64,000 nt of DNA from Chloroflexota bacterium (GTDB lineage: Bacteria; Chloroflexota; Anaerolineae; Aggregatilineales; UBA2796): contig JAJPHV010000106.1 of NCBI GenBank assembly GCA_021325095.1, forward strand, positions 1 through 64,000, given 5' to 3'. Of this stretch, positions 43,522-52,919 are shown one piece after another (position 1 is the first letter of the stretch; the number at the start of each line of letters is the position of its first letter). The position numbers and the translations under genes were made by a program. Under the pieces are notes generated by a model. The model saw only the letters and a list, made by a program, of their open reading frames with translations. It did not search any database and was not told the origin of the DNA.

Positions 43522-44328
43522 ATGCCAGTGGAGCAGCACCTGACCATTCCCGGTGACTTGAGCAAAATCCCCGAAGTTTGCAATTTCGTCGTGCAACAGG
43601 CCGAGGCGGCGGGCCTGGACGAACGGGCCGTCTATCACTGCCAGATGGCCGTTGACGAGTGGATTACAAACGTGATCGAGTACGGGTGCTGCGATTTGCC
43701 TGCCGAAGAGCACCGAATCCGGATCGGCTGTCTGAACCGAGGGGGCAAGTTTACAATCAGCATCATTGACGATGGGGTGCGATTCGACCCGACAGAGCTG
43801 GCCGAAGTAGACCCGAACAAACCCCTGGAAGAACGCGAACCAGGCGGGCTGGGGTGGTTTTTTATTCGCAAGTTGATGGATCAAGTGTACTACGAGTACA
43901 AGGATGGCCGTAACCACTTGACGATGATCAAAGATGGTGCACAGCTACGAACGCGGGACGACTTGAACACGAATACAATCCCGTCCAGGGAATGGCAACC
44001 GGGTATCTGGGTGATCATGCCTGCGGGGCGCCTGGACTCCACGACTTCACCCGTCCTTGACGCGGCCCTCACAGCCCAGTTGGAGGCTAACCACGTGCGC
44101 CTGATTGTGGAGATGAGCGGCGTCGTCTATATATCCAGCAGCGGTTTGCGTGTGCTGGTTTCGGCCTGGCGCAAAGCGCAGAAACGCGGCGGCATACTGG
44201 TCTTGAGCGGCCTGTCTGCGCGCGTGCGCGAGGTGTTTGCAATCGCCGGTTTCGATGCATTATTTACTATCACTCATACAGTTGACGATGCCATAAAAAG
44301 CATCAGTCTGGCCCAGAGCAGAAGCTGA
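43522..44328 (+). CDS. fused RsbW-type serine kinase and STAS domain
   Basis: This 268-residue protein joins an anti-sigma-type HATPase (residues 5-140) and a STAS domain (about 160-262). The first has N-box MAVDEWITNVIEYG, G1 IIDDGVRFDP and G2 GGLGWFFIRKL. The second has VVYISSSGLRVLVSAW with its serine target. Normally these two are separate opposing proteins, the kinase phosphorylating the STAS partner, so the fusion could be self-regulating. The next gene, a PP2C phosphatase, begins three bases after the stop, so the two are co-translated. No sigma factor is encoded nearby. Confidence 0.92.
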   Translation: MPVEQHLTIPGDLSKIPEVCNFVVQQAEAAGLDERAVYHCQMAVDEWITNVIEYGCCDLPAEEHRIRIGCLNRGGKFTISIIDDGVRFDPTELAEVDPNKPLEEREPGGLGWFFIRKLMDQVYYEYKDGRNHLTMIKDGAQLRTRDDLNTNTIPSREWQPGIWVIMPAGRLDSTTSPVLDAALTAQLEANHVRLIVEMSGVVYISSSGLRVLVSAWRKAQKRGGILVLSGLSARVREVFAIAGFDALFTITHTVDDAIKSISLAQSRS

Positions 44329-44330
44329 AG

Positions 44331-47300
44331 GTGGACGCGGTAGCCTTTCCTCTGGCTGGCCTCATCGTTCTGGTGAGCCTCCTCAGTGTGGGAGCGCTTC
44401 TGGCCGGGCTGGCTGTGGGTTACTGGCGCGGCTACCGCCGCGCACAGCAGCAAGCGTCTGGGGCCAATGGCAAAGGCAGCCTGGATAAACTGGCGGGCGT
44501 GGGCCGTGCCATCCTCAGCGCCGAACTGCGGCTGGATGCGCTGTGCGAAATCGTCTACGAGCAGGCGGCGCGGATCATGGATGCGCGCCACTTTCAACTC
44601 GGCCTGTTCGATGGCGACGACTACCTGATCAAAATCTGGGTGCGCGATGGCGAGCGCCAGCCGGAAGCGTGTTTCTGCGGCGCGGCCAGCACCGGGCTGA
44701 TCGGCTGGATACACAGCACAGCGCAAAGTATACGGGTCGGCGACTACCAGCGCGAATGGGAGGAACTGCCCGCGCGTCCCATATACGACTCTGCGCATCC
44801 TCCCCGATCCTCGGTCTTTGCGCCCCTCATCGCAGGGGGTGAAGTGATCGGCATCATTGCCGTGCACAGCGATGTGCCCGATGCCTTTCCCGAAGAGGCA
44901 CTGCGGCTGCTCAACGTGCTGTCCAGCCAGGCGGCGGGGGCGATCCGTAACGCGCAGCTTTATGAGCAGGAACGAGCGCGCGCTGACCAGCTTCACGTGA
45001 TCAACGAGGTGGTGCGCCAGATTACCGCCGTCCAGCCCATACCCGACCTGTTCCGGCAGATCGTGACGCTGGTGCACGACACGTTCCACTATTATGCTGT
45101 CAGTATCTTGACCTGTGACGAGAGCACGGGCGAGATCAAACTCCGCGCCAGCAGCCACCAGGAGTTCGGGAAGCGCAGCCTCTCGCTCAAACCCGGCGAA
45201 GGGCTGATCGGATGGGCATACTTGCACGCACAGACCGTTAACGCGCCAGACGTGCGCAGCGATCCGCACTACATCCATCTGTCGGTGCTGGAGCACACCC
45301 GATCCGAAATTGCCGTGCCGCTGATTATTGAAAAGCGAGTCCTGGGCATCCTGGACGTGCAGAGCGACCAGCCCAACGCCTTCAAGCCGGAAAGCGTGCC
45401 GATCCTGGAGTCGCTGGCCGGGCAGCTTGCGTTGGCGATCAACGAGGCGCAGGTCTACGAGGCCGAGCGGCGGCAGGCCGAGCGCAATAATGCGATGGCC
45501 GAAGCCTCGCGCGCGGTGGTGTCCATCCTGGACATCCACGACCTGCTCGACGAAGTAGTTGACCTGGTGGCAGATTATTTCGGCTATGATCGGGTTCACC
45601 TGTTTCTGCGCTCCGGGACACAGGTCGTCTTCCGCAGCGGCAGCGGTGTCCACAGCGGCAAATGGGCTATCGAGCACCTGGCCTACGACATCGAGGATGA
45701 GGGCTTTATCCCCTGGGTCGCGCGCAACGCCCAACCCCTGTGCAGCGGCGACGTACAGCACGACGAGCGCTACCGGGCTGCCCCTGGCCTGGAGGACAGC
45801 CGGAGCGAAATGACCGTGCCGATCATCATGGGCCAGCGGGTGCTGGGCGTTTTCGACATCCAGAGCACGCATCCAAACGCTTTCAATGCGGAGGACGTGC
45901 GGCTGGTACAGGCGATGGCCGATACGGTGGCCGTCGGGTTGCGCAACGCGGGTTTGTTCGCCACCGAGACACGACGGCGCGTGCTGGCCGAGACACTGCG
46001 CGAAATCAGCACCGTGCTGGCGTCCTCGCTCGATCTGCCCAGCGTGCTGGATGGAATACTGCTGGGGCTTGAACGAGTCGTCAATTCCGATGCAGCGCTC
46101 ATCTTACTGCGCTCGGACGACGAATGCTGTTACACCATCAGCGCAGCACATGGCACGACGGGCGTGGCTGACGTGCTGAACGAGATAATTCCCGACGGCG
46201 AGAACCTGACCGCCCGGATTGAGGCGCTTATGCACAGGCTGGAAGCGCCCGAAGTGGCCCGCAACGGCGCGCAGCACGATCACCTGTATGTGGGCTTGCA
46301 GGTGGGGGGTCAGGACATCGGCATATTGGCGGTGGATCGGGCTGGCCCGGATCACTTCAACCCGGAAGACGTGGAGATCATCAACACCTTTGCCAACCAG
46401 GCCGCCGTTGCCATCGCCAACGCGCAACTCTATACGGCCCAAAAGGAAGAAGCCTGGGTATCGACGGCGCTGCTTCAGGTAGCCGAGGCAACGGCCCAAT
46501 CGACCAACCTGGATGAAGTGCTGGCAACGGTGGCCCGCATTACACCCTTGCTGGTAGGAGTCGAGTGGTGCAGCGTCTTTCTGGCGGACAGTGCAACCTT
46601 CCGTGTGGTCGAGATTGAAGGGATGGAGCCAGAGATCGTCAACGCCCTCAAAGGCTTCGTATTTTACGATACCGATTGGGAACCATTCGCCCGCCTGCGG
46701 GCTGAAGGTAAGCCCATTATCATCACCGAAGAGACGCCCTCGCCCACCAATCTGCCCGTCCAACTACCCCGAAACCGCCAGGCGGTGCTGCTGCCGCTCT
46801 TTGCAAAGGGCGACGTGATGGGCGCGCTGCTGATCGGCCAACGCACCGACGCCGAACTGCTGACCAGCCGCAAGATTGAGCTGGTGAGCGGGATCGCCAA
46901 CCAGGCGGCGCTTGCCATCGAGAGCGCGCTGTTGTTCGCGGCACAGCAGGAAGAAGCCTGGGTGACGGCGGCCTTGCTGTCCGTTGCCGAGTCAGTCAAC
47001 AGCACGTTGGGGCTGCAACCAACGCTTGAGACGGTGGTACGTCTGACGCCTATGCTGGTCGGCGTGACGCGCTGCGCTATCATGCAGTGGGAACCGGAAG
47101 GGCGCTACTTCTTTGGCGGAGCTGTATGGGGCCTTTCGCCCGAAGCCGAGCGGGATTTCGGCGCGCTCTGTTTATCGCCTGAAGATCATCCCTTTATATC
47201 GCTGCTGGCGGCTTCGTCAGAAATGATCGCCTGTGGGCGTGAATCGCCGCAGGAAGCGCCGGATGTCCTCTGTCAGCTTTTTGGCTCGCTGTCGCTGCTC

Positions 47301-48197
47301 GGCCTGCCGCTGATCTCGCAGGGTACACTGGTGGGGGCCATGATCGTGGATAATCCCTGGGCGGGGCAGGCTATCGACCAGCGCCGCACCAAGATTCTGA
47401 CCGGGATTGCCCAGCAGGTTGGGCTGGCATTGGAGACGGCCCGCTTGCAGGCCCAGGCCACCGAGCGCCAGCGCATGGAGCGCGAGTTGGAAGTGGCGCA
47501 GGGCATCCAGCGCAGCTTTCTGCCGCAGCAGCTACCGGCACTGCCCGGCTGGGATCTGTCCGCATCGTATCGCGCGGCGCGGCAGGTCGGGGGCGACTTC
47601 TACGACTTTATGCCGCTCAAAAATGGCAAGTGGGGGATCGTCATCGCCGACGTGGCTGATAAGGGCGTGCCAGCAGCGTTGTTCATGGCCCTGAGCCGCA
47701 CATTGATTCGGGCGGCAGCCTTCAGCCGCGACGACCCGGTGGAGACGCTGGTGCGTGTCAACGAACTGCTGCTCTCCGACAGCCGGTCCGACTTGTTCGT
47801 GACGGCCTGGTTTGGCGTGTGGGACCCCGCCAGCGGCGAACTCCGGTACGCCAGCGCCGGGCACAATCCGCCGCTGCTCATTCACGCCGACGGGCACACC
47901 GATCAACTGGTATCACACGGGATCGCGCTCGGCGTCATCGACAAGATCACGCTGGAAGGCAAACAGGTCACGCTTCAAGCAGGCGATGTGCTGGTGGCCT
48001 ACACAGATGGCATCACCGAGGCGCTGCGCGCCGATAGCACCGAATTCGGGCTTGTCGGTTTGCAAACGACGGCCTGTGCGGTTCGCCAGCGCAGCGCTGC
48101 CGAGATCGTGAACCGGATTCTTCACGCCGTTGATAACTTTACAGCTGGCGAACCGCAGTTCGACGACCTGACTCTAGTCGTCCTGAAACGTGACTGA
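44331..48197 (+). CDS. multi-GAF SpoIIE-type PP2C phosphatase
   Basis: This 1288-residue protein has one membrane segment (residues 8-28) and then a series of about six GAF-like sensor domains. These begin near residues 50, 210, 385, 548, 700 and 880. The C-terminal SpoIIE/PP2C phosphatase occupies about 1045-1288, with VGGDFYDFMPLKNGKWGIVIADVADKGVPAALFMAL and FDDLTLVVLKRD. GAF repeats 5 and 6 are alike at their starts (QEEAWV.AALL.VAE), indicating internal duplication. It should dephosphorylate the STAS proteins encoded just upstream when its sensors are triggered. The start is a GTG three bases after the preceding stop. Confidence 0.93.
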   Translation: MDAVAFPLAGLIVLVSLLSVGALLAGLAVGYWRGYRRAQQQASGANGKGSLDKLAGVGRAILSAELRLDALCEIVYEQAARIMDARHFQLGLFDGDDYLIKIWVRDGERQPEACFCGAASTGLIGWIHSTAQSIRVGDYQREWEELPARPIYDSAHPPRSSVFAPLIAGGEVIGIIAVHSDVPDAFPEEALRLLNVLSSQAAGAIRNAQLYEQERARADQLHVINEVVRQITAVQPIPDLFRQIVTLVHDTFHYYAVSILTCDESTGEIKLRASSHQEFGKRSLSLKPGEGLIGWAYLHAQTVNAPDVRSDPHYIHLSVLEHTRSEIAVPLIIEKRVLGILDVQSDQPNAFKPESVPILESLAGQLALAINEAQVYEAERRQAERNNAMAEASRAVVSILDIHDLLDEVVDLVADYFGYDRVHLFLRSGTQVVFRSGSGVHSGKWAIEHLAYDIEDEGFIPWVARNAQPLCSGDVQHDERYRAAPGLEDSRSEMTVPIIMGQRVLGVFDIQSTHPNAFNAEDVRLVQAMADTVAVGLRNAGLFATETRRRVLAETLREISTVLASSLDLPSVLDGILLGLERVVNSDAALILLRSDDECCYTISAAHGTTGVADVLNEIIPDGENLTARIEALMHRLEAPEVARNGAQHDHLYVGLQVGGQDIGILAVDRAGPDHFNPEDVEIINTFANQAAVAIANAQLYTAQKEEAWVSTALLQVAEATAQSTNLDEVLATVARITPLLVGVEWCSVFLADSATFRVVEIEGMEPEIVNALKGFVFYDTDWEPFARLRAEGKPIIITEETPSPTNLPVQLPRNRQAVLLPLFAKGDVMGALLIGQRTDAELLTSRKIELVSGIANQAALAIESALLFAAQQEEAWVTAALLSVAESVNSTLGLQPTLETVVRLTPMLVGVTRCAIMQWEPEGRYFFGGAVWGLSPEAERDFGALCLSPEDHPFISLLAASSEMIACGRESPQEAPDVLCQLFGSLSLLGLPLISQGTLVGAMIVDNPWAGQAIDQRRTKILTGIAQQVGLALETARLQAQATERQRMERELEVAQGIQRSFLPQQLPALPGWDLSASYRAARQVGGDFYDFMPLKNGKWGIVIADVADKGVPAALFMALSRTLIRAAAFSRDDPVETLVRVNELLLSDSRSDLFVTAWFGVWDPASGELRYASAGHNPPLLIHADGHTDQLVSHGIALGVIDKITLEGKQVTLQAGDVLVAYTDGITEALRADSTEFGLVGLQTTACAVRQRSAAEIVNRILHAVDNFTAGEPQFDDLTLVVLKRD

Positions 48198-48242
48198 ACT
48201 ATCGGACTATCGGGATCGGTGGGCGAGGCAAACCCCGGTTCC

Positions 48243-48806
48243 CTACCCTTTCCGCTCGATTTTTGAAATCCTGTCGCCCACACTAATCGTCCCCGCCTGA
48301 ACCACACGGGCGTAGATGCCCCGCCGCCGAAGCTGTCTGCCTTCGGGTGAATTCACGAAGCGGATGGCATCGTGGCCGAAACGCGCGGTGAATTTGTCGC
48401 ATCCTGTGTGGGGTACGTCGGTGATTTCCAGTACCGCCGTGCCGATGGCGATTCGCTGCCCTGGCTGCAAGTTCTCGACGCTCACGTCCAGGTCGATAAA
48501 AAGCTGATCGCCTGCCAGAGGCCAGCGATCCCGATCTTTTGCTACCGCCTGAATGACCCGGCTGTTCATCATGGCGATCTGCATGTCAGGATGAGCGCTG
48601 CCGTCTTCGGTGCGTTTGCTGCCACGTGTCCGCCAGTTGTCGCCTATCAGGCCCTCACGAGGGTCTAAATTGGCACGTTCCAGAACCAGCCGTTCGCCTT
48701 CCGCCGGGCGGCAAACGATCATCGCCAGCGTACCATTATCGCGCGGCGAGGCGCCCAACTGCTCCAACTCGGCTTGCAACTCTACCGCTGTCCATTGCGT
48801 GTTCAT
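48243..48806 (-). CDS. MOSC-domain protein
   Basis: This 187-residue protein belongs to the MOSC superfamily, found in molybdenum-cofactor sulfurase C-termini and in stand-alone proteins. The Cys in VPHTGCDKFTARFG corresponds to the conserved MOSC cysteine, and GIYARVVQAGTISVGD closes the domain. The ATG at 48806 is preferred over an extension to 48923 because the upstream residues have no family content. It is convergent with the phosphatase gene. The physiological substrate is unknown. Confidence 0.88.
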   Translation of the reverse strand: MNTQWTAVELQAELEQLGASPRDNGTLAMIVCRPAEGERLVLERANLDPREGLIGDNWRTRGSKRTEDGSAHPDMQIAMMNSRVIQAVAKDRDRWPLAGDQLFIDLDVSVENLQPGQRIAIGTAVLEITDVPHTGCDKFTARFGHDAIRFVNSPEGRQLRRRGIYARVVQAGTISVGDRISKIERKG

Positions 48807-48928
48807 CGTAGATTCACTCACCTCCTGTTCAAGTTGCCGACATTGTAAAGTGTACCATTGCCTGGGGCAAACACCGCTGTCATCTTGCCCGATTTGTGAA
48901 ATCACGTGCATAGGCAGCGGCATTCCTG

Positions 48929-48937
48929 TGCTACAAT
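48929..48937 (+). promoter_or_regulatory. extended -10 promoter of the DinB-like gene
   Basis: TG-C-TACAAT lies about 58 bases before the ATG at 48995, of the same form as the elements at 29692 and 58836. Confidence 0.4.
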
Positions 48938-48994
48938 GTCGTAGAACACTTTTTCTAAATTAGACGTTGATGGGCAGCCCCGAAAGGAACGATT

Positions 48995-49501
48995 ATGACC
49001 CATCCTCTGGTTTTGCAACTCAAGTTTACACGCAGCGAATTCCAGCGTGCCCTGGAAGGCGTGACCGACGCCGAGGCCAGACAGCGCTTCATGCCGATGA
49101 ACTGCATCAGTTGGAACGTCGGCCACCTGGCCTGGCAGGAGCAGCGCTACTGGTTGACGCGCTTGCAGGGTACCGTCCTGCTGCCGGAACTGAACGAGGC
49201 GTTTTGCTTTGGCTGCCCCGGCCATACCCCACCGCTGGACGACATGTGGGCGGCCTGGCGCACCGTCACCGAGGCCGCCGAACCCTTCCTGCAAACGCTG
49301 ACCACCGAGAAACTGGGCGAGACGATCCTGGTGGACGGTCAGCCTGTCGTGTATACTGCCGGCTCACTGATGCAGCGCGTCATCTACCATTACTGGTATC
49401 ACACGGGCGAAAACATGGCGATCCGCCAGCGGCTTGGTCATACGAACCTGCCGGTTTTCGTCGGCAATATCGACCAGGAAGCGCCGTATCTCCCGCATTA
49501 A
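48995..49501 (+). CDS. DinB-family protein
   Basis: This 168-residue protein is a DinB-type four-helix bundle. The metal-ligand histidines can be placed in SWNVGHLAWQEQRYWL and in VIYHYWYHTGENMAIRQRLGHT. DinB proteins include metal-dependent thiol transferases and many of unknown activity. AAAGGA lies about six bases before the ATG. It stands alone between the MOSC gene and the Gls24 gene. Confidence 0.85.
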   Translation: MTHPLVLQLKFTRSEFQRALEGVTDAEARQRFMPMNCISWNVGHLAWQEQRYWLTRLQGTVLLPELNEAFCFGCPGHTPPLDDMWAAWRTVTEAAEPFLQTLTTEKLGETILVDGQPVVYTAGSLMQRVIYHYWYHTGENMAIRQRLGHTNLPVFVGNIDQEAPYLPH

Positions 49502-49608
49502 GGCTTTTGCCCGGCCTGCCCACCAGCCCGCCGCCTGCATTTTTAGGAGGCGTCCGCTATACTTATAGTGGCTGATGGGTTCCCGGTGATTGGCAGGCAA
49601 GAGTTCCG

Positions 49609-49992
49609 ATGGTCGAGCAAACCGGCTACGCCGTGCAGGGGATAATCGAAATCTCGCCGCTGGCGATTGCACGTTTAGCGAGCCGTGCCGTGCTGCAAAG
49701 TTACGGCGTGGTGGGCATGGCCGCGCCGAATCTGGCCTCCGACATCGCTGGGACGCTGACCCGCGATCCGCACCGGGGCATTGAGGTTCACGTTGAAGAT
49801 GAGCGCGTGACGATTGACCTGTACGTGATCATCGAGTACGGAACACGCATCACGACGGTTGCCAACAGCATGATCAGCGCCGTGCGCTTTTACGTCGAGA
49901 AGGCAACGGGCCTGTCGGTGGCGCAGGTCAACGTCCACGTCCAGGGTTTGCGTGTCAGCACGGACGGCAAGGGCAGCAAAGCAGCACCATGA
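49609..49992 (+). CDS. Asp23/Gls24-family protein
   Basis: This 127-residue protein matches the Asp23/Gls24 (YloU) family: GIIEISPLAIARLASRAVLQSYGVVGMAA, then VHVEDERVTIDLYVIIEYGTRITTVANSMISAVRFYVEKATGLSVAQVNVHVQGL. In Firmicutes the same gene directly precedes the FakA/YloV gene, as it does here, with the stop and next start overlapping as ATGA. A TATACT box at 49558-49563 may be the promoter of the whole block. The role is envelope- or lipid-related but not settled. Confidence 0.92.
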   Translation: MVEQTGYAVQGIIEISPLAIARLASRAVLQSYGVVGMAAPNLASDIAGTLTRDPHRGIEVHVEDERVTIDLYVIIEYGTRITTVANSMISAVRFYVEKATGLSVAQVNVHVQGLRVSTDGKGSKAAP

Positions 49993-51671
49993 CCAACCAG
50001 CGTCTTGCAATTCGCACCTGTGATGGGCCTGCTCTGAAACGGCTCGTGGCGGCCAGCCTGGGCTGGTTGGAGCAGAACTACCAGATGGTTGACCAGCTCA
50101 ACGTCTTTCCGGTGCCGGATGGCGACACCGGGACGAACATGCTGCTCACGCTGCGCTCTGCCTACGGGGAGATCGCCGAGAACGACTCGCCCGACGTGAG
50201 TGTGATTGCCGACAAGCTGGCTTACGGGGCGATCATGGGGTCGCGCGGCAATTCCGGCACGATCCTGTCCCAGTTGTTTCGGGGCTTTGCACAGGTGGTG
50301 AGTGGTCGTCATGAATTTGACGCGGCGCTACTGGCCGCAGGCGCGCGGGAAGCGGTGAAGATGGCCTACAAGGCCGTGCAGACGCCCGTCGAAGGCACAA
50401 TCCTGACGGTGGCACGGGAGGCCGCTGAGGAAATCGGCGCTGCTGCAAAGCAAACCGACGACCTCAAGGCAATCCTGGAGCGCGCCGTTGACAGCGCCCG
50501 ACGAGCCGTCGCGCACACGCCTGACCTGCTCCCTATTCTGAAAAAGGCAGGGGTCGTTGATTCGGGCGGGCAAGGGTTGGCGCTGATCCTGGAAGGGATG
50601 CTACGATACCTGAACGGCGAGACTCTGGCTGCGCAGAGCGGATACGAACCGATGCCGCTTAAGGACATATTGCGAGCGCCCGATGAGCGCGGTTACGGCT
50701 ACGATGTGCAGTATATTCTGCACGGTAAAAACCTTGACCTGGAAGCCGTGCGGGCTGCTATTGGCAGCATGGGCAACTCGATGGTTGTGGTTGGCGATTC
50801 GTCCGCGATCAAGGTTCACGTTCACGTTCACGATCCGGGCATCCCGATCAGTTATGGGGTCAGCCTGGGTGTGATCAGCGACGTGGTGGTCGAAAACATG
50901 CAGGCGCAGTCCGAAGATTACATTGCCATGCGCGCGGGCCACCCCGAAGCGCCCGCCGGATCGGTGGCTGAACGGCACGAAGCCACGTCAGAAGTGAAGC
51001 CCGGCGACATTGGCGTGGTGGCTGTTGCCCCCGGTGAGGGCCTGCGGCGTGTGCTGCGCGATCTGGGGGTGAGCATCGTCGTGTCCGGTGGGCAGACGAT
51101 GAACCCCAGCACCGAGGAACTCTTGAAGGCCGTGCAGAGCCTGCCCACCGACAAGGTGATTGTCCTTCCCAACAACAAGAATATCATCCTGGCAGCGGAA
51201 CAGGCCGCGCAGCTTGCCAGCCAGCCCAATGCACGGCGCGTGGTCGTCGTACCGACGCGCACTGTGCCGCAGGGCATCTCGGCCATGCTGTCCTTCAATG
51301 CTGCCGGTGATTTTGAGAGCGTGACTGCGGCGATGACCGAGGCCACCGGCCACGTGGTCACAGGCGAGGTGACAACGGCCACACGCAGCGTCGAACTGGA
51401 CGGCGTGAATGTTGAGGCCGGACAGATGATCGGGCTGGTCGATGGCAAACTGGCTGTGTCGGGCCACGATCTGCTGACGGTGGTGCGCGACCTGCTCAAA
51501 CAGATGCATGTGGACGAGCGCGAAATCGTTACGCTGTATTATGGCGATCACGTTTCTGAGGGCGAGGCTAACACACTGGTCAAAGACCTGCGCAGCGCCT
51601 ATCCGGGTCTGGAATTTGACGTGATCCAGGGCGACCAACCGCACTATCACTATATCGTGAGCGCAGAATAA
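49989..51671 (+). CDS. fakA: fatty acid kinase-type DAK2-domain protein (FakA/YloV)
   Basis: This 560-residue protein has an N-terminal DAK2 (DhaL-like) nucleotide-binding domain: LNVFPVPDGDTGTNMLLTLRSA, with the aspartates for magnesium-ATP, GSRGNSGTILSQLFRGF, and DSGGQGLALILEGM. A central domain follows with SAIKVHVHVHDPG and a C-terminal DegV-like region. FakA phosphorylates fatty acids presented by FakB (DegV) proteins. Two DegV genes lie downstream in the same operon, which strongly supports the assignment. It is co-translated with the Gls24 gene. Confidence 0.92.
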   Translation: MTNQRLAIRTCDGPALKRLVAASLGWLEQNYQMVDQLNVFPVPDGDTGTNMLLTLRSAYGEIAENDSPDVSVIADKLAYGAIMGSRGNSGTILSQLFRGFAQVVSGRHEFDAALLAAGAREAVKMAYKAVQTPVEGTILTVAREAAEEIGAAAKQTDDLKAILERAVDSARRAVAHTPDLLPILKKAGVVDSGGQGLALILEGMLRYLNGETLAAQSGYEPMPLKDILRAPDERGYGYDVQYILHGKNLDLEAVRAAIGSMGNSMVVVGDSSAIKVHVHVHDPGIPISYGVSLGVISDVVVENMQAQSEDYIAMRAGHPEAPAGSVAERHEATSEVKPGDIGVVAVAPGEGLRRVLRDLGVSIVVSGGQTMNPSTEELLKAVQSLPTDKVIVLPNNKNIILAAEQAAQLASQPNARRVVVVPTRTVPQGISAMLSFNAAGDFESVTAAMTEATGHVVTGEVTTATRSVELDGVNVEAGQMIGLVDGKLAVSGHDLLTVVRDLLKQMHVDEREIVTLYYGDHVSEGEANTLVKDLRSAYPGLEFDVIQGDQPHYHYIVSAE

Positions 51672-51705
51672 GCAGCACAGTGGCGTGCGTGGCGTGGGGG
51701 TAGCT

Positions 51706-52917
51706 GTGAAAATCTTCGTGAGCTATAAAAGCACTGACCGTCACCTCGTCAACCAGCTTGTGAACGACCTGACCGATATGGATCACGAAGTCTGGTACGA
51801 CCAGGAATTGCAGGGTGGGCAGAACTGGTGGGACAATATCCTGGAAAACATTCGCCGCTCCGACCTGCTGGTATTTGCGCTGACGCCGCAGTCCATCGAT
51901 TCGTACCCCTGCCAGTTGGAATACACCTACGCCAATGCGCTGCAAAAGCCGATTTTGCCCGTCGTGTTGAGCGAGGGTATCAATTACAATTTGCTGCCCG
52001 TGATCTTGCAGGAGCGGCAGATCGTCAATTACAGCAAGCGGGACATCGACACTTATAAGAAGCTGGCAAGCGCCATCCGCAGTCTGCCGCCCACGCCGCC
52101 GCTGCCTGTGCCACTGCCGGCGCCGCCCGCAATCCCGCTCTCGCCGCTTGCGCCAATCCGCAGCGCCATTGATTCGCCAACGCTCGGCTACGAACAGCAG
52201 GTGGCGCTTGTCCATCAGCTTAAGGGCTACCTCAACCACCCCGACTATGGCAGCGATGCGCGTGAGCTATTGAACCGCCTGAGCCAGCATCCGACACTCT
52301 TCGCCTCTGTCTTCCGAGAGATTCAAGGCGTTCTGACCATGCCTGTTTCGCAGCCTTCAGCCGCCCCGGAGCCAGCCGAAGCGCCGCCAGTTGACAAGCC
52401 CGCACCCGCTGCCATGCCGGCCCTGTCCGACCTTGTGGCCGACCTTTTTTCAAAGAAGCCCGAACCAGCCGCAGCGCCCACACCTGCCCCTGAAGAGGCG
52501 CCAGCGCCACCTCTGCCAGCGCTCGAACTCCGGCCCGGCGAGACGATTCTCAAGGAACTGGATGTCAGCCCGCACGGCGGCGCGCTGCTCGGCCTGGCGT
52601 CGGGTCTCTTCACCTACGGCCTCACGACGGCAGCGACGGCAGCGGCCCGCAAACTGTACCAGCGCCGCCTGATCGTAACTGACCAGCGCGTCGTCTTTAT
52701 GCGCAATGAACACTCACAGGCTGAAACCATCGACATCCCGTTCAACCAGATCGCAGAGATCAAAAAGACGATGAAGATGCTAGACCCGGCTGTGCTGATA
52801 CGGACAAAGGCCGGAGAACAACACGAATTCTCGATTATTGCCGCTGGCGGCGTTGGCTTTGGCAACCGTGAGGAACTGATCACCTTGATCCAGCGGTTGA
52901 TGTCCAGGCAAAGCTGA
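51706..52917 (+). CDS. TIR-domain protein with C-terminal PH-like domain
   Basis: This protein of about 403 residues has an N-terminal TIR domain (residues 1-125: KIFVSYKSTDRHLVNQLVNDLTDMDHEVWYDQEL). The likely catalytic Glu72 lies in YPCQLEYTYA, so NAD hydrolysis or cyclisation is possible. A Pro/Ala-rich linker covers about 130-250, with a helical stretch around 160-215. The C-terminal part (about 275-400, LRPGETILKEL...LIVTDQRVVFMRNE...IDIPFNQIAEI) resembles a bacterial PH-like domain. GTG at 51706 is preferred, with GGGGG five bases upstream. It lies between fakA and degV, two bases before the latter. Confidence 0.85.
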   Translation: MKIFVSYKSTDRHLVNQLVNDLTDMDHEVWYDQELQGGQNWWDNILENIRRSDLLVFALTPQSIDSYPCQLEYTYANALQKPILPVVLSEGINYNLLPVILQERQIVNYSKRDIDTYKKLASAIRSLPPTPPLPVPLPAPPAIPLSPLAPIRSAIDSPTLGYEQQVALVHQLKGYLNHPDYGSDARELLNRLSQHPTLFASVFREIQGVLTMPVSQPSAAPEPAEAPPVDKPAPAAMPALSDLVADLFSKKPEPAAAPTPAPEEAPAPPLPALELRPGETILKELDVSPHGGALLGLASGLFTYGLTTAATAAARKLYQRRLIVTDQRVVFMRNEHSQAETIDIPFNQIAEIKKTMKMLDPAVLIRTKAGEQHEFSIIAAGGVGFGNREELITLIQRLMSRQS

Positions 52918-52919
52918 TT

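Noticed and set aside
44274..45872. Antisense frame of 532 codons opposite the GAF/PP2C gene
   Set aside because: The GAF domains lie on the plus strand; the antisense product has no recognisable domains.
50813..50830. Triple repeat of GTTCAC in fakA
   Set aside because: It encodes VHVHVH within a segment conserved in FakA proteins, so it is a protein motif and not a DNA repeat element.
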